Shown here: positions 1 to 8,261 of the stretch, piece by piece | How the letters are laid out: every line of letters begins with the position of its first letter | Numbering within the stretch: position 1 is the stretch's first letter | Program-made: the position numbers and the translations under genes | Notes under the pieces: generated by a model | Database searches by the model: none | Seen by the model: the letters and a program-made list of their open reading frames with translations, nothing else | What the model was told of the DNA's origin: nothing | DNA from: UBA10649 sp965278945 | Lineage (GTDB): Bacteria > Actinomycetota > Actinomycetes > S36-B12 | Reading direction: 5' to 3' | Assembly (NCBI GenBank): GCA_965278945.1 | Contig: OZ257128.1 | Coordinates: 1,612,001 to 1,676,000 of the forward strand | DNA: 64,000 nucleotides

Positions 1-220
1 TGATCGCGTCCCAGAAGGAGTCGACAAGCATGATCTTGTCCGCGATGGTGTCGATCACCGTCAGCACGGCGAAGATGATGATGACGTCCACGCGTTCCAG
101 GCCCACCGGGACGTTGATGTCCGCGAAGCGGCCAAGCACGCCCATGAGCAGGACGAGCAGGTACGGGTTGATCCCGCTCGCCCACGAGGCCGTGAACGCC
201 AGCGGAATTGCGCTTTCCAC
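1..220 (-). CDS. DUF4126 family membrane protein (N-terminal part, runs off the window)
   Basis: Only the first 73 codons are present; the gene continues past the left edge. The N-terminus reads as an alanine/leucine-rich membrane segment with a WASGINPYLLVLLMGVLG stretch, followed by a second hydrophobic segment (VDVIIIFAVLTVIDTIAD). This matches what I recall of the DUF4126 family of small integral membrane proteins. I chose the GTG at 218-220 because a GGTGGGAG Shine-Dalgarno-like stretch lies just upstream. It diverges from the VOC gene, and a 62-bp palindromic repeat sits between the two. The function of DUF4126 proteins is unknown. The family call rests on a short fragment. Confidence 0.6.
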   Translation of the reverse strand, partial: MESAIPLAFTASWASGINPYLLVLLMGVLGRFADINVPVGLERVDVIIIFAVLTVIDTIADKIMLVDSFWDAI

Positions 221-256
221 GTCCAGATGCTCCCACCCCGCCCCGCCCCCTCCCCC

Positions 257-318
257 CTCGAGTGGGCAGTTGTGGTCGTCAGATTCGCCCTCAGAGCAGC
301 CACAAGTGCCCACTCGCG
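257..318 (+). repeat. 62-bp imperfect palindrome, copy 1 (arm A left, arm B right)
   Basis: The left arm (CGAGTGGGCAGTTGTGG, 259-275) pairs with the right arm (CCACAAGTGCCCACTCG, about 300-316) with one mismatch, around a loop of about 25 bases. The arms are distinguishable: arm A continues GTGGTCG outward of the stem, while arm B, read from its own outside end, continues GTGGCT. Copies of the same 62-bp length occur at 43249 and 44303, and a split variant surrounds the IS30. This copy lies between two divergent gene starts, so it is not simply a terminator. Confidence 0.85.
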
Positions 319-345
319 AGGCATGTCGGTGGGTACTTTGCCGGT

Positions 346-774
346 ATGGCACTCACGGTCCAGGTAGTCATCGACAGCAACGACCCGCATCCGCTCGCCG
401 CGTGGTGGGCGCAGACCCTCGGCTGGACCGTCGAGCCCCAGGATCCGGACTTCATCCGGAGGATGGTCGCCGAGGGGCATGCCAGCGAGGACGACACGAT
501 GGAGTACGAGGGATCGCTCGTCTGGCGCGTCGGCGCGGCCATCAACCACCCCGACCCGGCGTCTGGCACGCCGCGGATCTTGTTCCAGTGGGTTCCGGAG
601 CCGAAGACGGCGAAGAACCGAGCGCACCTGGACCTGCGGGCGGACGGGGAGGACCTCGAGGCCCTGCGCGCGCGCCTGATCGAGCGCGGGGCGAGAGTGC
701 TTCACGAGGGTCGGCAGGGTCCCCAGACGTGGCTGACCATGGCCGACCCGCAGGGGAACGAGTTCTGCGTCTAG
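346..774 (+). CDS. VOC/glyoxalase-like domain protein
   Basis: This 142-residue protein has the length and pattern of a single-module vicinal oxygen chelate (glyoxalase_6-like) protein. It opens with a beta strand (ALTVQVVIDSND), has PHPLAAWWAQTLGWTV typical of the first beta-alpha unit, and ends TMADPQGNEFCV, the usual metal-side strand of the family. VOC proteins bind a metal and small ligands; the substrate cannot be read from sequence. The open frame extends to 208, but the ATG at 346 starts exactly at the domain boundary and the upstream part crosses the palindromic repeat. It converges on the nagZ-like gene with a 4-bp overlap. It could be an enzyme or a small-molecule resistance/binding protein. 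Confidence 0.75.
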   Translation: MALTVQVVIDSNDPHPLAAWWAQTLGWTVEPQDPDFIRRMVAEGHASEDDTMEYEGSLVWRVGAAINHPDPASGTPRILFQWVPEPKTAKNRAHLDLRADGEDLEALRARLIERGARVLHEGRQGPQTWLTMADPQGNEFCV

Positions 775-2597
775 CTCGCCTCGGGCCAGCCGAAGGGATA
801 AAGCACCCGGTTCGACGGGCCGTCAGCGGGGATGGCCACCGGCAGGCGGCCGACGGCGGCGACCTCGCCCGTCAGCACGCGCACGAGGGAGTCCATCGCG
901 ATCGGCTGGTAGGAGTACGTCGCGACGAACGTCGGTACGTCGGGGAACAGCGCGATGTCGTAGGGCGTGCCGACCGCGGCGACGAGCAACGGCGCACCAG
1001 CGTCGATCAGCGCGTCGACGAGCGCCTCCTGCTCACCGTTCACCGATACGTCGTACGTAGTCGCCACCACGAGGTCGACATCGGCGGCCGCACTCACCGC
1101 TGACGCGATCGCCGTGGCGTCCGGCTCGACTCCGGTCTCAACCTCCGTCACGTCGGCACCCTTGGAGCGCAGGTTGGTTGCCAGCGCCGTCATCGCCGCC
1201 TTGCCCCAGCCGGTCACGAGCACGCTCGCGCCGTCAATGTCCGTCATGGGGATCAGCGCCGGCTCGTCGCGAACGACGGTCGTCGTGCGATCCGTAACAG
1301 CAGTCGCGGTTGCCCGGTTCTCCTCTGAGCCGACCACTCCGTCGACCGCTGCGACGTCGACCGAAGCACCGGCGACGGTGGTGAGCCCGAGCGACGCCTT
1401 CAGCGTGAGGATCCGCCGAACGGACTGGTCCAGCCGCGCGATAGTGATCTCATTGGCGGCCACGGCCGACAGGACGGCGGTGTACGCGGCGGGCAGGTTG
1501 GGCGGATCCAGAAGCTGGTCGACCCCGGCCTGGATCGCGAGCACCGGGATGCGGCCATCGCCGTACTTGGTCCGCACGCCCTCCATCCGCAGCGAGTCGG
1601 TGACGATCACCCCGTCGAATCCCATGTCCTTGCGCAGCAGCCCGGTGACGATCGGCTTCGACAGCGTCGCCGGGTCCCCGGAGGCGTCGAGGGCGGGAAC
1701 CTGGATGTGAGCGGTCATGATCGAGTCAACGCCGGCCGCGATCGCCGCGCGGAACGGCCTCAGGTCGACGTTGCGCATCCTGGCCGCGCTGTGCGAGATG
1801 ACGGGGAGCCCGGAGTGGCTGTCGATCGCCGTGTCGCCGTGGCCAGGGAAGTGCTTGGCGGTCGATGCCACGTCCCCGTCCCAGTAGCCCCGGACCTGCG
1901 CCTTGACCATCGACGCAACCAGCGAGGGCCTCGACGAGAAGGAGCGCACTCCGATCACCGGGTTGTCCGGGTCGACGTTGACGTCGGCGACGGGCGCGTA
2001 GTCCTGGAAGACGCCCATCGCCCGAAGCTCCTCGCCAGTGATGCGCGCGGCCGTGTTCGCGTCCTCCCGCGATCGGCCCGCACCCAGCGCCATGCTCCCG
2101 GGGAACTGGGTCGCCGGCGGCCCGACCCGCACGACGTTGCCCTGCTCCTGGTCCATCGAGGTCAGGACGGGGATGACGACCCGCTGTGCGCCAGCCTGCT
2201 GCTGGATGGCGTTGCCGAACTCGGCCAGCGCCGTCGGCGTCGTGACGTTCTCGCCGAAGTAGACGATTCCGCCGACGTGGAACGCCCCGACGAGCTCGGC
2301 CGCGTTGCTCACCCCGAGGTCCTCGGTGTTCCGCTTGACCGCCTCCGCCTCCGTGGTGTCGGCGGTCGTGCCATAGACGCGCGCCACGAAGAGCTGGCCG
2401 ACCTTCTCCTCGATCGTCATCGCGGCGATCGTGGTGTCGACCCAAGCGGGGTCAACTTCACCCGGAATCGCTCCGCTGGCGGCCGCACTCCCCGCTCCGG
2501 ACGGGGTTTTCGGCGGCACCTCGGAGTTGCCGATGCAGCCCGACACCGCCAGCAGGACGGCGACCGCGGCGACCGCCTGAACCGCCCTCGCCCTCAT
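771..2597 (-). CDS. nagZ: Glycoside hydrolase family 3 lipoprotein, beta-N-acetylglucosaminidase (NagZ/LpqI type)
   Basis: This 608-residue exported lipoprotein has a signal peptide ending LAVSGC, which places the lipidated cysteine at residue 21. The GH3 TIM barrel shows NPVIGVRSF and the NagZ-specific KHFPGHGDT...DSH loop that supplies the acid/base His, followed by VIVTDSLRMEGV with the nucleophile Asp. A C-terminal GH3 sandwich domain follows, as in the long actinobacterial NagZ (mycobacterial LpqI), which removes GlcNAc from peptidoglycan fragments at the cell surface. I preferred the ATG at 2597 over upstream starts because the signal peptide begins there. It is divergent from plsC, with only 50 bp between starts containing a 16-bp inverted repeat. 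Confidence 0.88.
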   Translation of the reverse strand: MRARAVQAVAAVAVLLAVSGCIGNSEVPPKTPSGAGSAAASGAIPGEVDPAWVDTTIAAMTIEEKVGQLFVARVYGTTADTTEAEAVKRNTEDLGVSNAAELVGAFHVGGIVYFGENVTTPTALAEFGNAIQQQAGAQRVVIPVLTSMDQEQGNVVRVGPPATQFPGSMALGAGRSREDANTAARITGEELRAMGVFQDYAPVADVNVDPDNPVIGVRSFSSRPSLVASMVKAQVRGYWDGDVASTAKHFPGHGDTAIDSHSGLPVISHSAARMRNVDLRPFRAAIAAGVDSIMTAHIQVPALDASGDPATLSKPIVTGLLRKDMGFDGVIVTDSLRMEGVRTKYGDGRIPVLAIQAGVDQLLDPPNLPAAYTAVLSAVAANEITIARLDQSVRRILTLKASLGLTTVAGASVDVAAVDGVVGSEENRATATAVTDRTTTVVRDEPALIPMTDIDGASVLVTGWGKAAMTALATNLRSKGADVTEVETGVEPDATAIASAVSAAADVDLVVATTYDVSVNGEQEALVDALIDAGAPLLVAAVGTPYDIALFPDVPTFVATYSYQPIAMDSLVRVLTGEVAAVGRLPVAIPADGPSNRVLYPFGWPEAS

Positions 2598-2615
2598 GAC
2601 AGCGACCATAGTGTC

Positions 2616-2631
2616 GAACCGCAGGCGGTTC
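2616..2631. promoter_or_regulatory. Inverted repeat between divergent nagZ and plsC starts
   Basis: GAACCGC-AG-GCGGTTC is a perfect 7-bp inverted repeat with a 2-bp spacer in the 50-bp gap between two divergent start codons. The symmetry and position suit a dimeric repressor that could act on both promoters. No regulator gene is adjacent, and no copy was noticed elsewhere in the window. Confidence 0.4.
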
Positions 2632-2647
2632 AGGTCATGATGGAGGT

Positions 2648-3376
2648 ATGACGCCGCCATCCCTCAGCTATGACGCAGCCCTGGCCGAGGGCCACGCGCT
2701 CTGTCCCGGCACTCGGATCGGGAAGCCGGGACGGGCCAAGACCTACTGGACGACGATCGCTGCCATGCGGTTCCTGCGCCTCCGCCTCGCCGTCGACGTG
2801 ACCGGATCCGAGCACGTCGCGCCGGGAGCGGCGATCCTCGTGGGCAACCACGTGTCGGCGATGGACCCGGTCGTCGCGGTCATGAGCCACTGGTGGCGCG
2901 TCACGGCTTTCGCGAAGGTCGAGGTCTTCGAGAACCGGGGCGCGATCTTCTTCCGCCTCATGGGCCAGATCCCGCTTCGCCGAGGCGACGAGGCATCGAC
3001 GAGGTGGGCGCTCGACATGGCCCGGCGCACGCTCGACGAGGGCGGCAAGGTCGGCCTGTACCCCGAGGGCACCCGCTCCCCCGACAAGCGCACGATGCAC
3101 CGGCTGCACCGTCGCGTTCTCATCCCGGTGCTGCTGACGAGCCCCGATGTACCCGTCCACGCGATCACGACGGTCTACGAGGGAAAGCGTCGCGGACGCC
3201 AGCGCGTGACCGTCCGCATCTCGCCGCGGCTCGACGTCGACGCCCGCACCATGGATGCCGAGGTGCTCACCCAGACCGTCACCCAGGCCCTCGTCGAGCT
3301 CGGCAACCTGCCCTACGAGCACGCGTTCGCGCGCAACGTGAAGGCGGCCCGCGACCTCGACGGCACTCGCGCCTGA
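2648..3376 (+). CDS. 1-acylglycerol-3-phosphate acyltransferase-like protein (PlsC family)
   Basis: This 242-residue protein carries the acyltransferase signature: NHVSAMD (H68, D73; the HX4D catalytic pair) and LYPEGTRSPD (E140) for phosphate binding, with LRRGD between them. PlsC-type enzymes transfer an acyl group to lysophosphatidic acid or a related acceptor at the inner membrane. The exact acceptor (glycerolipid, menaquinol sugar lipid or other) is not decided by these motifs. The GGAGG at 2642-2646 is unusually close to the ATG (1 base), but no other in-frame start exists before residue 40. gluQRS follows after 6 bp, so the two are probably co-transcribed. Confidence 0.82.
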   Translation: MTPPSLSYDAALAEGHALCPGTRIGKPGRAKTYWTTIAAMRFLRLRLAVDVTGSEHVAPGAAILVGNHVSAMDPVVAVMSHWWRVTAFAKVEVFENRGAIFFRLMGQIPLRRGDEASTRWALDMARRTLDEGGKVGLYPEGTRSPDKRTMHRLHRRVLIPVLLTSPDVPVHAITTVYEGKRRGRQRVTVRISPRLDVDARTMDAEVLTQTVTQALVELGNLPYEHAFARNVKAARDLDGTRA

Positions 3377-3382
3377 CACCGC

Positions 3383-4171
3383 ATGTCCGGCGCGATTACC
3401 CGCCTTGCTCCCACGCCGAGCGGCTACCTGCACGAGGGCAACGCGCTGAACTTCCTGCTCGTCGCTGCGTTGGCGCGCACGGTCGATGCGGACGTCGCGC
3501 TGCGAGTCGACGATCTCGACGTGCACCGCTGCCGCACCGAGTTCGCCGACGACATCTTCGATGTCCTCACCTGGCTGGAGATTCCCTGGCAGCACGGGCC
3601 CAAGGACCGAGCGGATCTCGATGCCCGTCACTCGCTGCGCCTGCGAACCGAGTACTACCGAGCCGAGCTCGATGCCGCCCGCGCGACGGGAATGGACGCG
3701 TTCGCGTGCCGGTGCACCCGAACCGAGATCGCGACGTCCGGCGGCCACAGCTGCATCGCTGCCTGTCGCGAACTGGAACTCCCCCTCGTTCCCGGCGAGT
3801 CGGCGCTGCGCACGTCTACGCCCCACGGAGACGTTGTCCTGTGGCGCCGCGACGATCTCCCGGCGTACCACCTCGCGTCGATCATCGAGGATCGCGATCT
3901 GGGCACCACTCATGTCGTGCGCGGCGATGACCTGCGCGAGTCCACCGACATCCAGCGCTACCTGGCTCCCCACTTCGGCGCCGACGCCTTCGCCCGCGCA
4001 ACGTTCATCCACCATCCGCTGATCACCGACGGCGAGGGACACAAGCTGTCGAAGTCGAACCTGGCAACGGGTCCCATGACTCGCGACACTGCGACGCGGG
4101 CCCGACTTCAGTCGTCGATCAGCGAGGCCAGGTTCCCGTGGCTGTCACCCGATGCGACGACCACCGGCTGA
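3383..4171 (+). CDS. gluQ: Glutamyl-Q tRNA(Asp) synthetase
   Basis: This 262-residue class I aminoacyl-tRNA synthetase catalytic domain lacks an anticodon-binding domain, the hallmark of GluQRS, which glutamylates queuosine in tRNA-Asp. The HIGH-equivalent is SGYLH (residues 13-17, followed by EGN) and the KMSKS-equivalent is KLSKS (221-225). Four cysteines (C109, C111, C124, C128) form a plausible zinc site between the two. The final 64 bp overlap the 3' end of the opposite-strand DUF2332 gene. Unlike proteobacterial gluQ it is not next to dksA. A truncated GltX paralogue is the alternative, but the length and lack of a C-terminal domain favour GluQRS. Confidence 0.85.
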   Translation: MSGAITRLAPTPSGYLHEGNALNFLLVAALARTVDADVALRVDDLDVHRCRTEFADDIFDVLTWLEIPWQHGPKDRADLDARHSLRLRTEYYRAELDAARATGMDAFACRCTRTEIATSGGHSCIAACRELELPLVPGESALRTSTPHGDVVLWRRDDLPAYHLASIIEDRDLGTTHVVRGDDLRESTDIQRYLAPHFGADAFARATFIHHPLITDGEGHKLSKSNLATGPMTRDTATRARLQSSISEARFPWLSPDATTTG

Positions 4172-5154
4172 CCGTCATCCTCAGCGCCCCGCCAGACCGT
4201 CAGCGTGAGGAAGAACTCGGGCCTGTGGTCCGCGATGTCGCCCGAGAACTCCCATGACGCGTAGGCGAACGGCCGATCCGCGGTGGCGTCGCGGCCGAGG
4301 CGCTCGACCGCCCGGGTGATCCGCGCGCGATGCGCCTCGGGCAGGTAGGTCCAGAAGGCGCTGTGCCACAGCAGCGTCGTCGCTCCGTCGGAGAGTTCGA
4401 GATCCTCGACGAAGTCCGCCGCGTCCGCGGTGAGCACGGTCGCGGGCACGCTCTCGGCGACGACGAACGCACGCCGCAGCCGCTCGAATCGCTCCACGTC
4501 ATCGACCCAGATGTACGACGTCAGGCGCAGGCGGCCTTCGGTCGTCATCGGATCGATCGGGTTCAGGTCGCAGCCGATGCGATCGAGAACTTCCGGCAGC
4601 GGTCCGGCCTCCATCTGCGGGCGGCCGGGGAGGTGATCGGCCCGCAGGTTGAGCCCCGCCGACGCGCCGATCTCGCGCAGCCGCACCGGGAGGCCGAAGT
4701 CCAGGCGTGACAGCGCGCACCTCAGCACCGCTGCGCGGCCGGTCTCGTTCGTCTGCGGAGTCTGCGCGATGCTCGCCCGCAGTTCGTCCTCGTGATCGAC
4801 GAGCGCCTCGACCACAGCGGCTCGGAACTGCTCGACATCGAACTCCGACTGCAGCGGAGTTCCGCCGAGAGTGGGCAGGTGCATCGCTACGCGTGGGGCG
4901 CGGCGTTCGAGGGCGAGGCGGTGAACCGCCGCCATCACCCGCAGCGTCACGAGGTCACCGAACCTGACGCGACCGGGCAGCGTGCTGGCGAGCGGTCCGC
5001 CGCTGCGCACGTCATCGAGGATCGCCTCGGTGATCAGCGCCGCGACGGGCGATCCTCCAGCCCGGATGAAGTCGGCGTGCCACGACAGCGCATCGACGAT
5101 TGCGACCACGGCATCGTCGTCTTCTCGCTGCCAGGTCTGCGCGCGATCGAACAC
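4108..5154 (-). CDS. DUF2332 family protein
   Basis: This 348-residue protein has the DUF2332 layout: an N-terminal helical region beginning with a QxxxC-less 'YxxL'-type section, a central LREIGASAGLNLRAD motif that looks like a Rossmann glycine loop, and a C-terminal half ending in TTLLWHSAFWTYLP and PFAYASWEFSG. DUF2332 is common in Actinomycetota; the glycine loop suggests a methyltransferase-like fold, but no activity is known to me. The start is a GTG at 5152-5154. Its 3' end overlaps gluQ by 64 bp on the opposite strand. It diverges from the DUF885 gene by 62 bp. Confidence 0.8.
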   Translation of the reverse strand: MFDRAQTWQREDDDAVVAIVDALSWHADFIRAGGSPVAALITEAILDDVRSGGPLASTLPGRVRFGDLVTLRVMAAVHRLALERRAPRVAMHLPTLGGTPLQSEFDVEQFRAAVVEALVDHEDELRASIAQTPQTNETGRAAVLRCALSRLDFGLPVRLREIGASAGLNLRADHLPGRPQMEAGPLPEVLDRIGCDLNPIDPMTTEGRLRLTSYIWVDDVERFERLRRAFVVAESVPATVLTADAADFVEDLELSDGATTLLWHSAFWTYLPEAHRARITRAVERLGRDATADRPFAYASWEFSGDIADHRPEFFLTLTVWRGAEDDGQPVVVASGDSHGNLASLIDD

Positions 5155-5216
5155 GGCGTCACCCTAGCCACGAGGTCCTGTCGCACGGCGGGCTCACAGG
5201 CTCTAGCGTGTGCGGA

Positions 5217-6902
5217 ATGACGACGACCACGACCAGTTCCGCCCTCGCTGACCTTGCCGAGCGACTGCTCCGTCACATGCTGGGCGCCGAGCCACTCGAG
5301 GGAACGCTCATCGGATTCCGCGAGTACGACCGCGGGCTTGCCGACCTGTCCGTCGAGCGGGAGGACGAGCTGGCGCTCGAACGCGCAGCAATCCGAGAGG
5401 CCGCGATCGCGATCGACCCGGCAACTCTCAGCGAACAGGACGCGCTCACGCGCCTGGTGATCATCGCCCAGATCGACTACACCGACGACTCAGCCGCGGC
5501 CGAGTCGATCGAGTACACCTCGTCCGCCTTCCCGGTGGCTCCTGCGTCAGTGATCCTGACCTACGTCCACATGGTCGTGGCCATGGACGAGACCCAGGCC
5601 TACGACTACCTCGCCAGGCTGCGAGAGATCCCCCGCTTCCTCGACCAGGCGGCCGACCGACTGGCCATCGGTCGCAGCAAGGGCCTGACGCCCGTGGCGC
5701 ATCTCGTCCAGACCGCCATCGACCAGATCGATCGCTTCCTCGCGGTCGCCCCGAACCCGCTCGGCATCGATGCGCCAGCCGACTGGGACGGCGCCGAGGC
5801 GTGGGCGGCTGAGCAGGCCTCGGTTCTCAGCGAGATCGTGAACCCGGCGTTCGTCCGCCACCGCGAGATCCTCGCGACCGAGGTGCTGCCGAGCGGCCGG
5901 TCGACCGACGAGGTCGGCCTGGTCCACCTGCCCGACGGACTGGCGCGCTACGCCGGGCTCGTTCGGCAGCACACCACGACCGACCGCACCCCCGAGGACC
6001 TGCACACCACGGGCACCGACATGGTCGAGCGCATCCACGCCGAGTTCCGCGAGCTCGGCGACAAGCTCTTCGGCACGACTGACATCCGCGCGATCTTCGA
6101 CCGGCTCCAGAACGATCCCGACCTGCGCTGGACCACGTCGCAGGAGATCCTGGACGCGGCGGAGGCGACCGTCCGCCGGGCCGAAGCAGCGTCGGTCGAC
6201 TGGTTCGGCCGGCTGCCCGTGGCGATCTGCGCCCTCGAGGCGATCCCCGAGCTCGAGGCGGCCGATGCCGCTCCGGCGTACTACATGCAGCCCGCGCTCG
6301 ACGGCTCGCGACCTGGCACCTACTACACGAACGTCAACAAGCCCGAGGAGCGCACGTCCTTCGACCTCGAGTCGGTGGCGTACCACGAGGCCGTGCCCGG
6401 CCATCACTTCCAGATCAGCATCGCGCTGGAGACGCCCGACCTGCCGATGATCCGCCGCCTGTCGCTGTTCACCGCTTATGTGGAGGGCTGGGGCCTGTAC
6501 TCCGAGCGTCTCGCCGACGAGATGGGCCTGTACTCGTCTGACCTGCAGCGCATGGGCATGCTCTCGGCCGACGTGTGGCGCGCATCGCGACTGGTCGTCG
6601 ACACCGGCATGCACGCGTTCGGCTGGCCGCGTCAGCGCGCGGTGGACTACCTGCTCGACAACACGCCGGTTGCCCCGATCGACGTCGAGTCGGAGATCGA
6701 TCGATACATCGCGATGCCCGGCCAGGCGCTGTCATACATGACGGGTCGGATGGAGATCGAGGCGCTGCGGGCGCGGGCGACGACTGCCCTGGGCGACGCC
6801 TTCGACATCAAGGCGTTCCACGACCTGGTGCTCGCGGCGGGCGCGCTGCCGCTTGCGGTCCTCGGCCAGGTCGTCGACGCCTGGATCGCCGACCAGACCT
6901 AG
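5217..6902 (+). CDS. DUF885 family (putative metallopeptidase)
   Basis: This 561-residue DUF885 protein contains AYHEAVPGHHFQ at about residues 388-399: H390-E391 and H396 make the HExxPGH motif that defines this M32-like zinc carboxypeptidase-related family. Further family blocks are AYYMQPALDGSRPGTYYTN before the motif and TAYVEGWGLYSERLADEMG after it, the latter supplying the likely third zinc ligand region. The long open frame reaches 5100, but the ATG at 5217 begins a normal N-terminus. No signal peptide is seen, so it should be cytoplasmic. The substrate is unknown. The IS30-split repeat begins 15 bp after its stop. Confidence 0.83.
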   Translation: MTTTTTSSALADLAERLLRHMLGAEPLEGTLIGFREYDRGLADLSVEREDELALERAAIREAAIAIDPATLSEQDALTRLVIIAQIDYTDDSAAAESIEYTSSAFPVAPASVILTYVHMVVAMDETQAYDYLARLREIPRFLDQAADRLAIGRSKGLTPVAHLVQTAIDQIDRFLAVAPNPLGIDAPADWDGAEAWAAEQASVLSEIVNPAFVRHREILATEVLPSGRSTDEVGLVHLPDGLARYAGLVRQHTTTDRTPEDLHTTGTDMVERIHAEFRELGDKLFGTTDIRAIFDRLQNDPDLRWTTSQEILDAAEATVRRAEAASVDWFGRLPVAICALEAIPELEAADAAPAYYMQPALDGSRPGTYYTNVNKPEERTSFDLESVAYHEAVPGHHFQISIALETPDLPMIRRLSLFTAYVEGWGLYSERLADEMGLYSSDLQRMGMLSADVWRASRLVVDTGMHAFGWPRQRAVDYLLDNTPVAPIDVESEIDRYIAMPGQALSYMTGRMEIEALRARATTALGDAFDIKAFHDLVLAAGALPLAVLGQVVDAWIADQT

Positions 6903-6917
6903 AACGCAAACCCCTCA

Positions 6918-6956
6918 CGCGAGTGGTCAGTTGTGGTCGTGGAAATCTCGGCAGGT
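6918..6956 (+). repeat. Palindromic repeat copy 2, left half (split by IS30)
   Basis: It starts CGCGAGTGGTCAGTTGTGG and continues TCGTGGAAATC, so it is an arm A type. Its partner at 8221-8260 is the reverse complement for about 30 bases with one base slipped (TCGTGGAAATC versus TCGTGAAATC). The two halves would rejoin to a palindrome of about 76-79 bp if the IS30 were removed, somewhat longer than the 62-bp copies, and both arms are of type A. Confidence 0.85.
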
Positions 6957-8220
6957 TCAATCGGTGAGTGCAACGCCTGAGTGGTGGAGGCGTTGTGGCT
7001 GGTTCGGATCGGTATTACTCGTGGGAGCGGCGTAGGCCGTTCTTCGACGCGATTGCCCATGGTGCGTCGTTTCTGGAGGCGGTCGCGGTGGTGGGCGCGG
7101 CGGGGTCGGCGTGCCAGAAGTGGTGGCGGCAGTCTTCGGGCATGCAATTGACGTTGGGGGTGCGCGGGGGCTTGAGGATTGTTCCTGGCGGGGATGGGTT
7201 TGTCGGGGACAAGTTGACGGCGCTGGAGCGCGATCAGATCGGCACGGGTCTGGCGGCGGGCTTGTCGCAGGCGGCGATCGCGCGTGTGATCGGGCGTAGC
7301 GCGTCGACGGTGTCGCGGGAGGTCCGCCGTAATGCCGGGCCGGATGGGACGTATTACGGGTCGCTGGCGCACGTGAAGGCGTTCCAGCGGGCTCGCCGGC
7401 CCAAGGGTTTCAAGCTGGATGGGCGCGCGGATCTGATCGCGGCCATCACCGGCTGGCTCGATGATGGGTGGAGTCCGCGGCTGATCGCCCTCGTGCTGGC
7501 CGAGCAGGGCGGCGGGGACAAGACTGCACGGGTGTCGCACGAGACGATCTACCAGTCCCTTTACGTGCAGGCGCGCGGGCATCTGCGCGCGGACCTGCAT
7601 CGGGCCTTGTCCACGGGCCGTGCCCGGCGCCGATCACGGACCGCGACCCGACGTGGTCCCAGTCCGTTCTCCGATGCCCTGACGATCTCCCAGCGACCCT
7701 CCGAGGTCGATGACCGCGCCGTGCCAGGTCATTGGGAGGGCGACTTGATCCTGGGCACCGGATGCGCCTCGGCGATCGGGACCCTGGTCGAGCGGTCGAC
7801 CAGGTTCACGATCCTGCTGCACCTGCCGATCGATCACACCGCGGAGGAAGTCGCCAAGGCGATGATCACAGCGATGGGCGACCTGCCCGAGCACCTGCGC
7901 CGCTCGATCACCTGGGACCGCGGAAGCGAGCTGGCCCGCTGGCGCGACATCCAGATCGCCCTGGACACGCAGTTGTTCTTCTGCGACCCGCACTCACCCT
8001 GGCAGCGTGGCAGCAACGAGAACACCAACCGGCTGCTACGGCACTGGTTCACCAAGGGCACCGACCTGTCCGTCCACGACGTCACCGAGCTACGCCGCGT
8101 GCAGGACAAACTCAACTCCAGACCACGCCCTACCCTTGGACTGAAGACCCCCGCCCAAGCACTCGCGGAATACCTCGAGCAGCAGGCGGCCTAGACAACC
8201 GCGTTGCACTCACCGATTGA
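6957..8220 (+). mobile_element. IS30-family insertion sequence, complete
   Basis: The element of about 1.26 kb is bounded by perfect 20-bp terminal inverted repeats, 6957-6976 (TCAATCGGTGAGTGCAACGC) and 8201-8220. It carries one intact DDE transposase. No target duplication is obvious (GGT on the left, CAT on the right), though IS30 elements make only 2-3 bp duplications that are easily lost. It sits in the loop of a palindromic repeat, consistent with the known preference of IS30 for palindromic targets. The perfect ends and intact frame suggest recent arrival. Confidence 0.93.
6995..8194 (+). CDS. IS30 family transposase
   Basis: This 399-residue DDE transposase has an N-terminal helix-turn-helix (LSQAAIARVIGRSASTVSRE) and an RNase-H-like catalytic domain. 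The triad is visible: D250 in WEGDLI, D308 in WDRGSE and E342 in QRGSNENTNR, giving the 33-residue D-E spacing of the family. I chose the GTG at 6995, which has GGTGGAGG upstream, over the GTG at 6968, which lies within the terminal inverted repeat. The frame is intact, so the element may be active. It catalyses cut/circle formation and insertion of its own element. Confidence 0.93.
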   Translation: MAGSDRYYSWERRRPFFDAIAHGASFLEAVAVVGAAGSACQKWWRQSSGMQLTLGVRGGLRIVPGGDGFVGDKLTALERDQIGTGLAAGLSQAAIARVIGRSASTVSREVRRNAGPDGTYYGSLAHVKAFQRARRPKGFKLDGRADLIAAITGWLDDGWSPRLIALVLAEQGGGDKTARVSHETIYQSLYVQARGHLRADLHRALSTGRARRRSRTATRRGPSPFSDALTISQRPSEVDDRAVPGHWEGDLILGTGCASAIGTLVERSTRFTILLHLPIDHTAEEVAKAMITAMGDLPEHLRRSITWDRGSELARWRDIQIALDTQLFFCDPHSPWQRGSNENTNRLLRHWFTKGTDLSVHDVTELRRVQDKLNSRPRPTLGLKTPAQALAEYLEQQAA

Positions 8221-8260
8221 CATCGCCCTCCGATTTCACGACCACAACTGACCACTCGCG
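8221..8260 (+). repeat. Palindromic repeat copy 2, right half (split by IS30)
   Basis: It ends ACGACCACAACTGACCACTCGCG at 8260, the reverse complement of the left half at 6918. It stops 1 bp before the stop codon of the opposite-strand desaturase gene (8262-8264), so the uninterrupted palindrome lay between convergent genes. Confidence 0.85.
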
Positions 8261-8261
8261 G

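Noticed and set aside
2630..4042. A 470-codon reverse open frame across plsC and gluQ
   Set aside because: It is arginine/histidine-rich without domains, while both forward genes carry catalytic motifs.
6968..6994. Upstream GTG start for the IS30 transposase
   Set aside because: It lies inside the terminal inverted repeat; the GTG at 6995 has a good ribosome site.
8221..8223. Target-site duplication of the IS30
   Set aside because: The bases beside the two ends (GGT and CAT) do not match, so no duplication can be claimed.
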